Origin: Enterocloster aldenensis
GTDB lineage: Bacteria > Bacillota > Clostridia > Lachnospirales > Lachnospiraceae
Assembly: GCF_003434055.1 (NCBI RefSeq)
Contig: NZ_QVEX01000011.1
Span: 1 to 64,000 of the forward strand
DNA length: 64,000 bases
Direction of reading: 5' to 3'
Position 1 is the first letter of the stretch. Each line of letters opens with the position of its first letter. Shown piece after piece: positions 1-8,939 of this stretch. The notes beneath the pieces are model-generated. The model was given only the letters and a program-made list of their open reading frames with translations. It did no database searches and was not told the DNA's origin. A program made the position numbers and the translations under genes.

Positions 1-18
1 TAACAAATCCCACCCCAA

Positions 19-339
19 CTATTGACAAAGAGCCGAAAAAAGGAAGTACCCCCGCGCCTCCGGGTGTCCGGCCAGTTGTTCCACATCTTCCGGGAACGGC
101 AGGCCCAGCACGCCGTACAGCGTCTGCAGTACTTCCAGCATTTCAGTTTCCCGTCCGTCCGCGTATAGGCCGGACAGGAGGGTATACACTCGGTTGGTCG
201 TGACCGTTTCGCCGTTCGTGACCGTCCAGAGCATTTCCACAAACGGCGGGGTGTGCGTCCCGGAAATCAGGTTGATATTGTCCTTGACGATTTCCCCGGA
301 CGGGCGCAGTACCCCCTTGTCAATCAGGGCTTGTTGCAT
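19..339 (-). CDS. Hypothetical small protein (106 aa)
   Basis: I do not recognise the family. The frame is open from an ATG preceded by a strong AGGAGGACAC ribosome site to a TAG, so it is probably translated. The product is soluble, mildly acidic, without signal peptide, membrane segment or cysteine cluster; a helical middle part (residues 50-80, leucine-rich, ETEMLEVLQTLYGVLG) suggests a compact helical domain. It stands apart from the downstream and upstream genes (about 160 bp to pncB on the same strand) so no operon role can be given. It could be a remnant of an accessory element extending beyond the window edge. Confidence 0.6.
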   Translation of the reverse strand: MQQALIDKGVLRPSGEIVKDNINLISGTHTPPFVEMLWTVTNGETVTTNRVYTLLSGLYADGRETEMLEVLQTLYGVLGLPFPEDVEQLAGHPEARGYFLFSALCQ

Positions 340-496
340 GGTGTCCTCCTTGTTTTACGGTTGGAAAAATCCCGCCCTACTGTACAAAACACCGTGCGAT
401 AAGTTTTTACACTTAATGGAATGATTACCTGTAAAGCCCCATTCCGCTCACGGACGGAACCTCCTTCTCCCTCCTCCCCATCCCTTCCATCCACCC

Positions 497-1954
497 TCAA
501 TTCCTATGGAACGAATCCAGCAGCTGATTCTTAATATGCCACAGTTCATTAGACAGATCCACATGGACCGTATGGGGGTTGATCAGACGTTTGGACTCGT
601 CCCAGAGCGTATCCAGTTCCTGTCTGCAGTAGGCCTGGATATCCATTACCTTGGGGGATTCATATACGCATTGGCCGTCCAGGAAGATGGGCACAAGCAG
701 TTCCCTTAAGGTATAGCTGCCAGGGGACAGCATGGTCTTTTTCCAGGTCTCAATGGGGTCGAAGAGCAGCAGGGAGTTTTTCGTGTTAAACTCTTCGCCC
801 ACCAGACAGATTAAGTCGGCAATGATCTTGCCCGTGGCTTTATCGTAAATGCGCTGTATGGTCTTGTTGCAGGGGTTGGTGATTTTCTCTGCGTTTTCTG
901 AAAGCTTGATCTTGGGGATGAACTGTCCGGTTGCCTTGTCCTTGACGGCTGCCAGCTTGTACACCCCGCCAAAGGACGGGCAGTCCTTGGCCGTGATCAG
1001 GTTGGTGCCCACGCCCCAGGAGTTGATGGTTGCGCCCTGCATCTTCAGGGAGTTAATCAGGTTTTCATCCAGGTCATTGGAAGCAGAGATGACCGCATCC
1101 GGGAATCCGGCATCATCCAGCATTTTCTTTGCTTTTTTGGACAGGTAGGCCAGGTCGCCGCTGTCCAGGCGGATGCCGTAAAACGTAAGGGGGATACCGG
1201 CTTCGCGCATTTCCTTAAATACCTTGATGGCATTGGGGACACCGGAGTCCAGGGTATCATAGGTGTCTACCAGCAGGATGCATGCGGATGGGTACAGCTT
1301 GGCATAGGTGCGGAAGGCCGTAAGTTCATCCGGAAAACTCATGATCCAGCTGTGGGCATGTGTGCCCTTGACCGGGACATCGAACATCTTGCCGCAGAGC
1401 ACATTGGAGGTGCCGATACAGCCCGCAATCATGGCAGCCCTTGCGCCGTACACGCCCGCGTCCGGCCCCTGTGCGCGGCGCAGTCCGAATTCCATGACGC
1501 CGTCGCCCTTGGCCGCATACACGATGCGTTCTGTCTTGGTGGCAATCAGGCTCTGGTGGTTGATGATATTGAGCAGGGCCGTCTCCACCAGCTGCGCCTG
1601 CATGATGGGTGCAATGACCTTGACCAGAGGTTCCCTTGGGAAGACGATGGTTCCCTCAGGAATCGCATAGATATCACCGGTAAAGCGGAAGTCGCGGAGA
1701 TATTCCAGGAAGTCTTCCTCGAATATCCCCAGGCTTCCCAGGTACTCAATGTCGCTGCCGTCAAAACGCAGGTCCCTGATGTATTCAATCACCTGCTCCA
1801 GCCCGGCGCAGATGGCAAAGCCATTGCCGTGGGGATTGGTGCGGTAGAACATGTCAAAGATTACGGTCTCGTTGGCGTCCTTTTCCTTAAAATATCCCTG
1901 CATCATGGTCAGTTCATACAGGTCTGTCAGTAACGTAAGATTTCTCTGTTCCAT
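497..1954 (-). CDS. pncB: Nicotinate phosphoribosyltransferase
   Basis: Joins nicotinate to PRPP with ATP hydrolysis to give nicotinate mononucleotide, the salvage entry to NAD. The 485-residue protein has the family hallmarks: N-terminal LLTDLYELTM, EFGLRRAQGPDAG near residue 155 (phosphoribosyl binding), THAHSWIMSFPDE, and FYGIRLDSGDLAYLS for the phosphate/base site. The frame is open for 55 further codons upstream, but the chosen ATG has a GGGAGGAACC ribosome site and gives the usual N terminus. It lies 170 bp downstream of the exporter operon on the same strand and has its own upstream gap; it need not be part of that operon. Confidence 0.95.
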   Translation of the reverse strand: MEQRNLTLLTDLYELTMMQGYFKEKDANETVIFDMFYRTNPHGNGFAICAGLEQVIEYIRDLRFDGSDIEYLGSLGIFEEDFLEYLRDFRFTGDIYAIPEGTIVFPREPLVKVIAPIMQAQLVETALLNIINHQSLIATKTERIVYAAKGDGVMEFGLRRAQGPDAGVYGARAAMIAGCIGTSNVLCGKMFDVPVKGTHAHSWIMSFPDELTAFRTYAKLYPSACILLVDTYDTLDSGVPNAIKVFKEMREAGIPLTFYGIRLDSGDLAYLSKKAKKMLDDAGFPDAVISASNDLDENLINSLKMQGATINSWGVGTNLITAKDCPSFGGVYKLAAVKDKATGQFIPKIKLSENAEKITNPCNKTIQRIYDKATGKIIADLICLVGEEFNTKNSLLLFDPIETWKKTMLSPGSYTLRELLVPIFLDGQCVYESPKVMDIQAYCRQELDTLWDESKRLINPHTVHVDLSNELWHIKNQLLDSFHRN

Positions 1955-2126
1955 ATAGGTTCCTCCCTGGTGCGTGGCCGGGAGCTGTCCGCGGATATGC
2001 GGAATCGCTGTATTTTGACGGCTGCGCTTGTATGTTGCTAAGTAGTATAGCACAGATTTTACAAAAGGCAAAGGAAATGTTAAAAATATAACAATCCTTA
2101 CCGGGATGCCGTCAGCCATCCCCGGC

Positions 2127-3299
2127 CTATTTGACGGTCAATACCCGCACCTTCATGCCGTCCTCCAGGGATTGGCTGCTTTGCAGGATTACTTCATTGC
2201 CCTGGGTTAGACCCTGGGTTATTTCCATGTAGGCGTTTTTCTTCCTGCCTTTGGTGACAGGCATTTTCGCGGCCTGATTCCCGGACACCACATATACATA
2301 ATCCCCATTGTCATCACTAAAGATGCACTTAGAGGGAATGTATACGGAGGCGGAAGGTTCATTGACAGAGGCGCGGACATCTGCCATAAGGCCTGTGTAG
2401 TGCAGGCTGTCTTTATCATCCAGCCGGATTTTCACGGTATACATGCCTGTTTTGGCATCGCACACAGCAGAGATTTCAGAAATGCTGCCGCTGCAGGTCT
2501 TTCCGGCGGACTGGAGGCTGACATCCATGGGCATGCCCTCTGCCAGCTGGTCAATATCCGTGTCGGCCACCTGGATTTCCACCTTTTCCCCGCTGTCATC
2601 CATTACGGTTGCGCCTGTAAGCTGGGGGGACACGGTCTGGCCGGTTTCAACATTGATTTTGGTAATCATGCCCGCAATAGGAGAAGTGACCGTACAGTCG
2701 TCATATTTTTTCCTGGCAATGTCAAGGGCTGCCTTGGCGCTGTCCATCTGCGCCTTGGCTGAATCGTAATTGCCGTCCTGGCCGTTCCTGGCCGCCTGGA
2801 GCTTTGCCTCAGCTGAATTCATCCTGGATTTTGCAGTTTCTAGATCTACCTGGGAGATTGCATTGGCTGCATAAAGGGCCTGCATGCGGGCAAAGTTATT
2901 TTTGGCGTCCGTGTACTCTATTTCAGCGGGAGCCACGTTTGTATTCTGTTCGCTTGCTTTTTTTGCAATGTTAAATGCTGCCTGGGCAGCGTCATATCCG
3001 GCCTGGGCCTGCTGCAGGGAAAGGGCGGCATTGGTGTCATCCACCTGGAATATCACATCCCCTTTCTCCACATGCTGTCCTTCGGATGCATTGACTTCAG
3101 TTACCTTGCCGCTGGCTTCCGGCATGATGTCAATGGTGCTCAAGGCCTCAACGGTTCCCTGCCATACCATGGAGGACAGGTCCCTGCCTGATTTTGCAAT
3201 GGCGGTTGTCACCTCGGTCTGGCTGCTGTTGCTGGAGCATCCGGTACTAAGGCTGGCGGCCAGCATAAGACAGGCTCCGATTCCTATTAATTTCTTCAT
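2127..3299 (-). CDS. Efflux adaptor lipoprotein, HlyD/MacA (RND-MFP) type
   Basis: Membrane-anchored adaptor expected to work with the ABC exporter encoded upstream. The N terminus is a lipoprotein signal (KKLIGIG then hydrophobic stretch, lipobox STGC near residue 21). Then follow a first lipoyl half (EASGKVTEVNASEGQHVEKGD, residues 63-83), a long alanine/glutamine-rich coiled-coil hairpin (about 95-190), the second lipoyl half (TSPIAGMITKINVETGQTV) and a beta-barrel/membrane-proximal region to residue 390. Length fits the family. It is last in a five-gene minus-strand set (MarR, kinase-like, two ABC halves, two adaptors) with a GGGAGG ribosome site. Substrate unknown. Confidence 0.88.
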   Translation of the reverse strand: MKKLIGIGACLMLAASLSTGCSSNSSQTEVTTAIAKSGRDLSSMVWQGTVEALSTIDIMPEASGKVTEVNASEGQHVEKGDVIFQVDDTNAALSLQQAQAGYDAAQAAFNIAKKASEQNTNVAPAEIEYTDAKNNFARMQALYAANAISQVDLETAKSRMNSAEAKLQAARNGQDGNYDSAKAQMDSAKAALDIARKKYDDCTVTSPIAGMITKINVETGQTVSPQLTGATVMDDSGEKVEIQVADTDIDQLAEGMPMDVSLQSAGKTCSGSISEISAVCDAKTGMYTVKIRLDDKDSLHYTGLMADVRASVNEPSASVYIPSKCIFSDDNGDYVYVVSGNQAAKMPVTKGRKKNAYMEITQGLTQGNEVILQSSQSLEDGMKVRVLTVK

Positions 3300-3320
3300 T
3301 TTGATTCCTCCCGTTTTTCC

Positions 3321-4001
3321 TTATTTCAAATGTACCTTTACAGTTGCGTTCATTCCGAATACCAGGGGCAGGTCCTCCTTGTTTTCAATGGTGACCTTGA
3401 TGGGAATCAGCTGTGTGACCTTGGTATAGGTCCCGCTGGTGGAAAAACTGGTGGTGTTGGTAAAATAAGTCTGGGTTGCAGGGTCGATTTCCGTTACCTG
3501 TCCCTTAAATGTCCTGTGGGGGTATGCATCCAGCCTGACATCCACTAACTGGCCCAGATGGATCTTCATGATATCCGTCTCCTCCACATTCACACCCACA
3601 TACAGGTTGGAGGTGTCGGCCACCACTGCCAGGGGAGTGCCAGGGGACACGGTCTGGTTCACCGCGCCGTCATTTTTAACCACGGTCCCGGTTATGGGGG
3701 ATGTGATATAAGGAAGCACTTCCTGCCGGCCAAGCACCTGGTCCTGTTCCACCAGGTCGCCGTTTTCCACGTCCCAGGAAATCAGCTTCCCGCTGGTGAC
3801 AGGCATGACGGAATAGAGCTTTGCCGTCACCTTGGCATTATCCGTGCTAAAATAATTCATATTTACGCTGAACATGTAATAACCGGTGCAGCATCCGATG
3901 ATGACCACGGCAAAGAGCAGGGGATACAGGATTTTTTTAAGTTTAGCCTTCTTGCCGGCGGTTTCCCCGCCGTCTATCTTGTTCTGGATATTATCGTTCA
4001 T
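3321..4001 (-). CDS. Short HlyD-family membrane adaptor
   Basis: A 226-residue relative of HlyD/EmrA adaptors with one N-terminal membrane helix (about residues 25-45, LLFAVVIIGCCTGYYMF), a split lipoyl domain (SVMPVTSGKLISWDVENGD and TSPITGTVVKNDG) joined directly without the long coiled-coil hairpin, and a beta-barrel end. The hairpin loss makes it much shorter than usual adaptors. An upstream in-frame GTG exists 9 bp earlier, but the ATG has AAAGG at an 8-nt spacing. It sits between the ABC exporter genes and a full-length lipoprotein adaptor, so the system has two different adaptors, one transmembrane and one lipidated. Confidence 0.82.
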   Translation of the reverse strand: MNDNIQNKIDGGETAGKKAKLKKILYPLLFAVVIIGCCTGYYMFSVNMNYFSTDNAKVTAKLYSVMPVTSGKLISWDVENGDLVEQDQVLGRQEVLPYITSPITGTVVKNDGAVNQTVSPGTPLAVVADTSNLYVGVNVEETDIMKIHLGQLVDVRLDAYPHRTFKGQVTEIDPATQTYFTNTTSFSTSGTYTKVTQLIPIKVTIENKEDLPLVFGMNATVKVHLK

Positions 4002-4066
4002 TTCATTCACCTTTCATTTCCTTTCATAAGGCCTTGGGGGTTGGTTCCAGGACCCGTGGAACATGG

Positions 4067-5911
4067 CTAATTGTTCAGTGCGAACTGGCTTTGATATAGG
4101 TCGGCATAGAAGCCTTTCTTTTCCAGCAGCTCCTTGTGATTGCCCTGTTCAATGATATCGCCGTCCTTCATGACCAGGATTAAGTCAGCATCCCGGATAG
4201 TGGATAAGCGGTGGGCGATGACAAAGCTGGTCCTGTCCTGCATCAGGTTGTTCATGGCATTCTGGATCAGCACTTCGGTCCTGGTGTCAATGGAGCTGGT
4301 GGCCTCATCCAGGATAAGGATCCGTGGGTCTGCCAGTATGGTCCTGGCAATGGTTAAAAGCTGTTTCTGGCCCTGGGACAGGTTGCTGGCTTCTTCATTA
4401 ATCATCATATGATAGCCGCCTGGCATGGAGCGGATGAATTCATCACAGTGGGCCGTCCTTGCGGCAGCCATGACTTCCTCGTCGGTTTTATCAAAATTCC
4501 CGTAGCGGATATTATCCATGATGCTGGCGCTGTAGAGCCAGGTCTCCTGGAGCACCATGCCAAACATGGAGCGCAGTCCGTTCCTGGTAAAATCCAGGAT
4601 GTTGTGCCCGTCAATGAATATGCTGCCGCTGTTCAGTTCATAGAACCGCATAAGCAGCTTTACCACCGTTGTCTTGCCGGCGCCGGTAGGGCCGACGATG
4701 GCAATGGTCTGGCCGGCATGGATGACCGAGGAAAAGTCATGGATGATCAGCTTATCGGGCCGGTAGCCAAAATGCACATGGGAAAACTCCACATCCCCCC
4801 GCACCTGTTCCGGCTGTATGGGCGCGCTTGTCTCAGGCACCTCCTCCTGCTCATCCAGGAATTCAAACACACGCTCTGCCGCGGCAGCCGTGGACTGGAG
4901 TGTGTTGGAGATATTGGCAATCTGTGTGATGGGCTGGGTAAAGGAGCGCATGTATTGGATGAAGGCCTGGATATCGCCGATATCAATCACCTTTTTAACG
5001 GTCAGATACCCGCCCAGCAGACATACGGATACGTAACCCAGGTTGCTGACAAATGACATGATGGGCATCATCATGCCGGACAGGAACTGGGACTTCCACG
5101 CGGATTTGTAAAGCGCATCGTTTATTTCCGTGAATTTCTCAATGGCCTCGGCCTCGCCGTTAAAGACCTGGACCACATTATGGCCTCCGTATATTTCCTC
5201 AATGTGTCCGTTGAGCATTCCAAGGCTTTTCTGCTGGCCCTTGAAATAGCGCTGGGATTTTTTCACAACACCCATGATCAGGCCCATGGAAAGGGGGAGT
5301 ACCATGACAGCCACCAGGGTCATCCGGATGCTGATGGATATCATCATGATCAGGACGCCCACCAGGGTCGCAACCGAGGTGATGATCTGCGTAAGGCTCT
5401 GGTTCAGGGTCTGGCTTACCGTATCCACGTCATTGGTGATGCGGGACAGTACCTCGCCGTGGGTCCTGGTGTCGTAGTAGCTTAAGGGCAGCCGGTTCAT
5501 TTTCGCCGATATGTCCTTGCGGAACTGGTAGGTCACCTTCATGCTGACGCCTGACATGATATAGCTTTGCAGGTAGGAAAATACAGCCGATATCAGGTAC
5601 AGGACCACCAGCAGCAGGAGACAGTTCCTTATGTAGCGGAAGTCGGTGAGAAGGCCGGTGCCCATCATCCAGGCCATCATGCCTTCAAACAGCTTGGTGG
5701 TGGCCTTGCCAAGGACCTTGGGCCCTATGATGGAGAACACGGAGGAACATGCGGCAAACAGGATGACGATGGCAACCTGGGCTTTATAAACCATCAGATA
5801 CTGTAAAAGATGGAGCATGGTGCCCTTAAAATCCTTTGCCTTTTCACCGGCCGCGCGGATGCCCCGGCCGCCGCCCATAGGGGGAGCGGATGATTGTTTT
5901 TGTTCTGTCAT
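4067..5911 (-). CDS. ABC exporter half-transporter, catalytically complete subunit
   Basis: Type IV ABC exporter half (614 aa): a six-helix membrane domain at about 50-340 and a nucleotide-binding domain at about 370-605. The ATPase motifs are canonical: Walker A GPTGAGKTT, Q-loop VLQETW, signature LSQGQ, Walker B LILDEATSSID, switch histidine IAHRLST. The start overlaps the stop of the upstream ABC half by 4 bp, the arrangement of translationally coupled heterodimer subunits. With a partner lacking key catalytic residues, this is expected to carry the competent site of a BmrCD/TM287-288-type multidrug or lipid exporter. Substrate is not deducible. Confidence 0.93.
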   Translation of the reverse strand: MTEQKQSSAPPMGGGRGIRAAGEKAKDFKGTMLHLLQYLMVYKAQVAIVILFAACSSVFSIIGPKVLGKATTKLFEGMMAWMMGTGLLTDFRYIRNCLLLLVVLYLISAVFSYLQSYIMSGVSMKVTYQFRKDISAKMNRLPLSYYDTRTHGEVLSRITNDVDTVSQTLNQSLTQIITSVATLVGVLIMMISISIRMTLVAVMVLPLSMGLIMGVVKKSQRYFKGQQKSLGMLNGHIEEIYGGHNVVQVFNGEAEAIEKFTEINDALYKSAWKSQFLSGMMMPIMSFVSNLGYVSVCLLGGYLTVKKVIDIGDIQAFIQYMRSFTQPITQIANISNTLQSTAAAAERVFEFLDEQEEVPETSAPIQPEQVRGDVEFSHVHFGYRPDKLIIHDFSSVIHAGQTIAIVGPTGAGKTTVVKLLMRFYELNSGSIFIDGHNILDFTRNGLRSMFGMVLQETWLYSASIMDNIRYGNFDKTDEEVMAAARTAHCDEFIRSMPGGYHMMINEEASNLSQGQKQLLTIARTILADPRILILDEATSSIDTRTEVLIQNAMNNLMQDRTSFVIAHRLSTIRDADLILVMKDGDIIEQGNHKELLEKKGFYADLYQSQFALNN

Positions 5912-7635
5912 TGCAATTCCTCCTCGCTGAGCTGGGACAGTGCAATCTCACGGTAGACCTTACAGTCTGCCATAAGTTCCCGGTGGGTTCCCCTGCCCAC
6001 CATTTTCCCGTGGTCCAGTACAATGATCTGGTCCGCGTTCATGATGGTGCTGATCCGCTGGGCCACCAGGAACTGGGTCGTGCCGCCGGTTTCTTCCTTC
6101 AGGGCCTTCCTCAGCTTTGCATCCGTCTTAAAATCCAGGGCGGAAAAACTGTCGTCAAATATATTGATGGGCGCATTTTTTACCAAAGCCCTGGCAATGG
6201 AGAGCCTCTGCTTCTGGCCGCCGGACACATTGCCCCCGCCCTGGGCAATCAATGTGTCAAACAGGTCTGGTTTAGACTCGATGAATTCCATGGCCTGGGC
6301 GGTACGGGCAGAACGTTCAATCTGTTCCTCCCCGGCTGTCCGGTCACCGTAAGCCAGGTTGGAGCGGATGGTGCCTGAGAAGAGGACTCCTTTCTGGGGC
6401 ACGAACCCCAGGTTCTGCCGCAGCTTGTGCAGGGGCCAGTCTTTGATGTTGACGCCGTCAATCAGGATTTCGCCCCCGGTTACATCATAGAAGCGGGGGA
6501 GCAGGTTGACCAGGGTGCTTTTGCCGCTGCCCGTGGCGCCGATAAAGGCGGTTATCTGTCCGGGAAGGGCGGTGAAGCTGATATCTGAAAGTACGTCCCC
6601 GTCCCCGCCGGGATAGCGGAAGGATACGTGGCGGTATTCCACCACGCCCCGTATTTTATCCGGGCATAAGGTTTGCCTTGCGTCGGTAATGCTGGATTTT
6701 GTCTGTAGGACCTCCACCACACGGTTGATGGATACAATGGCTCTTGGGATCATGATGAACATCATGGACATCATCAGGAAGGCCATGATGATCTGCATCA
6801 CGTACTGCATGTAGGCCATCATGTCGCCCACCTCCATCTGGAAGCCGGATACCTGGTTGGATCCCACCCATACCACCAGCAGGGTTATGAGGTTCATGAT
6901 AAGCATCATGGCAGGCATCATTCCTGACATGGTGCGGTTTACAAACAGGTTGGTTTTGGTCAGGTCACGGTTTACCGTGTCGAACCGGTTTTCCTCAAAG
7001 GTCTGGGTGTCAAAGGCCCTGACCACCAGCAGGCCCTCAAGGTTCTCACGGACCACCAGGTTCAAGCGGTCAATGAGCTTTTGCACCACCTGGAACTTGG
7101 GCATTACAAGGCTGAACATGGAGAACACCACCATAAACAGCAGGGCCACGGCCAGGGCGATGATCCATGACATGGATTTATCCTTTGCAAGGGCGTGGAG
7201 TATTCCACCCACAGCCATGATGGGCGCATAGAACACCATGCGTATCATCATGACAATCAGCATCTGTATCTGGGTGATGTCATTGGTGGTCCTGGTGATG
7301 AGGGAGGATGTGGAAAAACGGTCCAGTTCCGCATTTGAGAATCCTTCCACGGAAATAAATACGTCGCGGCGCAGGCCCCGGCAGACCCCGGCAGCGGCCC
7401 TGGCTCCTAAAAATCCCACCGTGACCGTGCAGGACGCGCTGATCAGGGCCACGCCCAGCATCTTAAAGCCGGTGCTTATGATATAGGAGGTGTTGCCTGT
7501 GGTGATGCCGTCATTTACAATATCGGACATCAGGTCCGGCAGCGCCAGGTCGCATGATGCCTGGCCAAAGAGGAGCACGATGGCCAGCAGTATGTACAGG
7601 GCATATGGTTTGAAATATCGTAAAAGTACACTCAA
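5908..7635 (-). CDS. ABC exporter half-transporter, degenerate-site subunit
   Basis: Type IV ABC exporter half (575 aa): membrane domain about residues 15-310, ATPase domain about 335-565. Walker A (GATGSGKST) and signature (VSGGQ) are intact, but the residue after Walker B is Asp in place of the catalytic Glu (IFDDSFSALD) and the switch histidine is Gln (VAQRIST). This is the known degenerate-site pattern of heterodimeric exporters; the next gene supplies the complete site. The start is a TTG, with GAAGGA five bases upstream and only one base after the stop of the kinase-like gene; no ATG nearby keeps the first membrane helix. Confidence 0.92.
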   Translation of the reverse strand: MSVLLRYFKPYALYILLAIVLLFGQASCDLALPDLMSDIVNDGITTGNTSYIISTGFKMLGVALISASCTVTVGFLGARAAAGVCRGLRRDVFISVEGFSNAELDRFSTSSLITRTTNDITQIQMLIVMMIRMVFYAPIMAVGGILHALAKDKSMSWIIALAVALLFMVVFSMFSLVMPKFQVVQKLIDRLNLVVRENLEGLLVVRAFDTQTFEENRFDTVNRDLTKTNLFVNRTMSGMMPAMMLIMNLITLLVVWVGSNQVSGFQMEVGDMMAYMQYVMQIIMAFLMMSMMFIMIPRAIVSINRVVEVLQTKSSITDARQTLCPDKIRGVVEYRHVSFRYPGGDGDVLSDISFTALPGQITAFIGATGSGKSTLVNLLPRFYDVTGGEILIDGVNIKDWPLHKLRQNLGFVPQKGVLFSGTIRSNLAYGDRTAGEEQIERSARTAQAMEFIESKPDLFDTLIAQGGGNVSGGQKQRLSIARALVKNAPINIFDDSFSALDFKTDAKLRKALKEETGGTTQFLVAQRISTIMNADQIIVLDHGKMVGRGTHRELMADCKVYREIALSQLSEEELQ

Positions 7636-7636
7636 C

Positions 7637-8260
7637 TTATTCCTTCTTCCTGCCGCAGGCCCGGTCGGCCATGGCGGCTATGATATCGGCGCATCCTTCA
7701 TATCCAAAAGAACTGGTGTTCAGGCAGATGTCGTGGTTCTCCATCCTGCCCCATTCCTTTTCAGCAAACATTTTATAATATTCTTTTCTCTGCTGGTCTT
7801 TGCGCCGGATATGGGCTTCGATGTTCTTTAAGGGGACATGGTCCGTATGGTGGATCCGCTGTATCCGTTCCTCCATGGAGGATGCATAGATGAAAATGTT
7901 CAGGGAGCCGCACACATCTTTTAAGACAGTGTCCGCACACCTTCCTATGAATATGGCGGGACCTTCCATGGCCAGCCGCCGTATGGTCCCGCTCACAGCC
8001 TCAAACTGCTGGTAAGGCTCAAACATCTGTCTGTAATCCTGTATGCTGCCCGCAAAGACCGCAATGTCATGGAGCAGGCTCCGGCTCCGTTTTTCATCCT
8101 TTTCCTTCAGGACCCCGGGATTGAGGCCGAACCGTTCCGCTGCCAGCAGCAGCAGCTCCCCGTCATAAAAGGGGATTCCAAGTTTATGGGACAGGATCCG
8201 TCCTACTTCCCGTCCGCCGCTTCCATATTGCCGTTCAATGGTAATGCAGCTGCGTCTCAT
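7637..8260 (-). CDS. Cytidylate kinase-like family protein
   Basis: A 207-residue protein of the cytidylate-kinase-like (AAK_33/Cytidylate_kin2) family: an atypical glycine loop at residues 9-18 (RQYGSGGREVG), FYDGELL after the first strand, and IGRCADTVL followed by a lid-like basic segment (HIRRKDQQRKEYY). The family's true substrate is largely undefined; it is distinct from housekeeping Cmk. The ATG overlaps the stop of marR by 4 bp and the ABC half starts one base after its own stop, so all are one transcript. A frame extension of 66 codons upstream is ignored because it would lie entirely within marR. Role in an export operon is unclear. Confidence 0.85.
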   Translation of the reverse strand: MRRSCITIERQYGSGGREVGRILSHKLGIPFYDGELLLLAAERFGLNPGVLKEKDEKRSRSLLHDIAVFAGSIQDYRQMFEPYQQFEAVSGTIRRLAMEGPAIFIGRCADTVLKDVCGSLNIFIYASSMEERIQRIHHTDHVPLKNIEAHIRRKDQQRKEYYKMFAEKEWGRMENHDICLNTSSFGYEGCADIIAAMADRACGRKKE

Positions 8261-8757
8261 GACTGTTCCTCCGTTCTCTTTTTCCTGCGTTCCAGAAGCT
8301 GGTGCATCTCGTCCTCCATGATATCGGCCAGTCTGCCCCAGAGTCCGATAAGCCGGGAGATATCTTCCGGGCCCATCCTCCGTACAATCTGTGATTTCAG
8401 GAAATCCATGTCCTGGGCCGTGCTGGTCAGGATATCCCTGCCCGCAGGCGTCAGACATACAAAAATGTTGCGCCTGCTTCCGGTGTCAACTTTTCTTGTT
8501 ATCAGTCCTTTTCCTTCCATGGTGTTCAGCAGGCGGGAAGCGGAAGAGGGCACGATCCTCAGCCTGTCGGCCAGCTCCGATACATAGATTCCAATGGAAC
8601 CGGGATGTTCTTTCACATACCGGTCTATCTGTTCCAATGCATAATATTCAGAATAAATCACCTGTTCGGATAAGATGTTCAGCTTGATTTTCCTCATCCT
8701 CTGCATGATCTGCATCAGTTCTGGCTGAAGTATCTTTTCATTGTGTTTATCTGACAT
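8257..8757 (-). CDS. MarR-family transcriptional regulator
   Basis: A 166-residue winged-helix regulator: helix-turn-helix and wing around residues 58-105 (YVSELADRLRIVPSSASRLLNTMEGKG then RKVDTGSRRN) flanked by N- and C-terminal dimerisation helices. First gene of the exporter operon; probably a local repressor released by a small ligand. The ATG is chosen for its AAAGGAGG ribosome site; the frame runs 28 codons further up but that would cross the promoter and the dyad described separately. A 13-bp inverted repeat lies between the -10 box and the start, consistent with autoregulation. Confidence 0.92.
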   Translation of the reverse strand: MSDKHNEKILQPELMQIMQRMRKIKLNILSEQVIYSEYYALEQIDRYVKEHPGSIGIYVSELADRLRIVPSSASRLLNTMEGKGLITRKVDTGSRRNIFVCLTPAGRDILTSTAQDMDFLKSQIVRRMGPEDISRLIGLWGRLADIMEDEMHQLLERRKKRTEEQS

Positions 8758-8783
8758 GATTTTTCCTCCTTTTGGGAAAATAG

Positions 8784-8796
8784 TTATCATTGTTAA
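8784..8796. promoter_or_regulatory. Putative MarR operator (13-bp dyad)
   Basis: The sequence fits TTAnCAnTGnTAA on both strands, a 13-bp interrupted inverted repeat of the size bound by MarR dimers. It lies about 17 bp downstream of the -10 box of the marR promoter, in the untranslated leader, where a bound repressor would block elongation or open-complex formation. Confidence 0.55.
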
Positions 8797-8812
8797 ATGT
8801 TTATAGTGTATA

Positions 8813-8841
8813 ATATTATCGCGGTCAGTTGCATTTGTCAA
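8813..8841 (-). promoter_or_regulatory. Promoter of the marR-exporter operon
   Basis: Reading the minus strand, TTGACA (8841-8836), 17-bp spacer, TAATAT (8818-8813). The start codon of marR follows about 55 bases later. It is divergent from the ileS promoter; about 50 bp separate the two -35 boxes. Confidence 0.7.
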
Positions 8842-8892
8842 CAGTATATGATGGATTGTAACAAAATAATTACACGACCCGTGCGGTTAAGG

Positions 8893-8921
8893 TTGACATT
8901 TTCCCAAGGCGTTATTATAAT
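8893..8921 (+). promoter_or_regulatory. Promoter of ileS leader
   Basis: Perfect consensus sigma-A promoter: TTGACA (8893-8898), 17-bp spacer, TATAAT (8916-8921). Transcription would start near 8928, giving a leader of about 355 bases before ileS. Confidence 0.85.
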
Positions 8922-8939
8922 AAAGAAGTTAAATAATAA

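Noticed and set aside
345..496. Terminator of pncB
   Set aside because: Only a short TTCCG/CGGAA stem without a T-run can be drawn; not supported.
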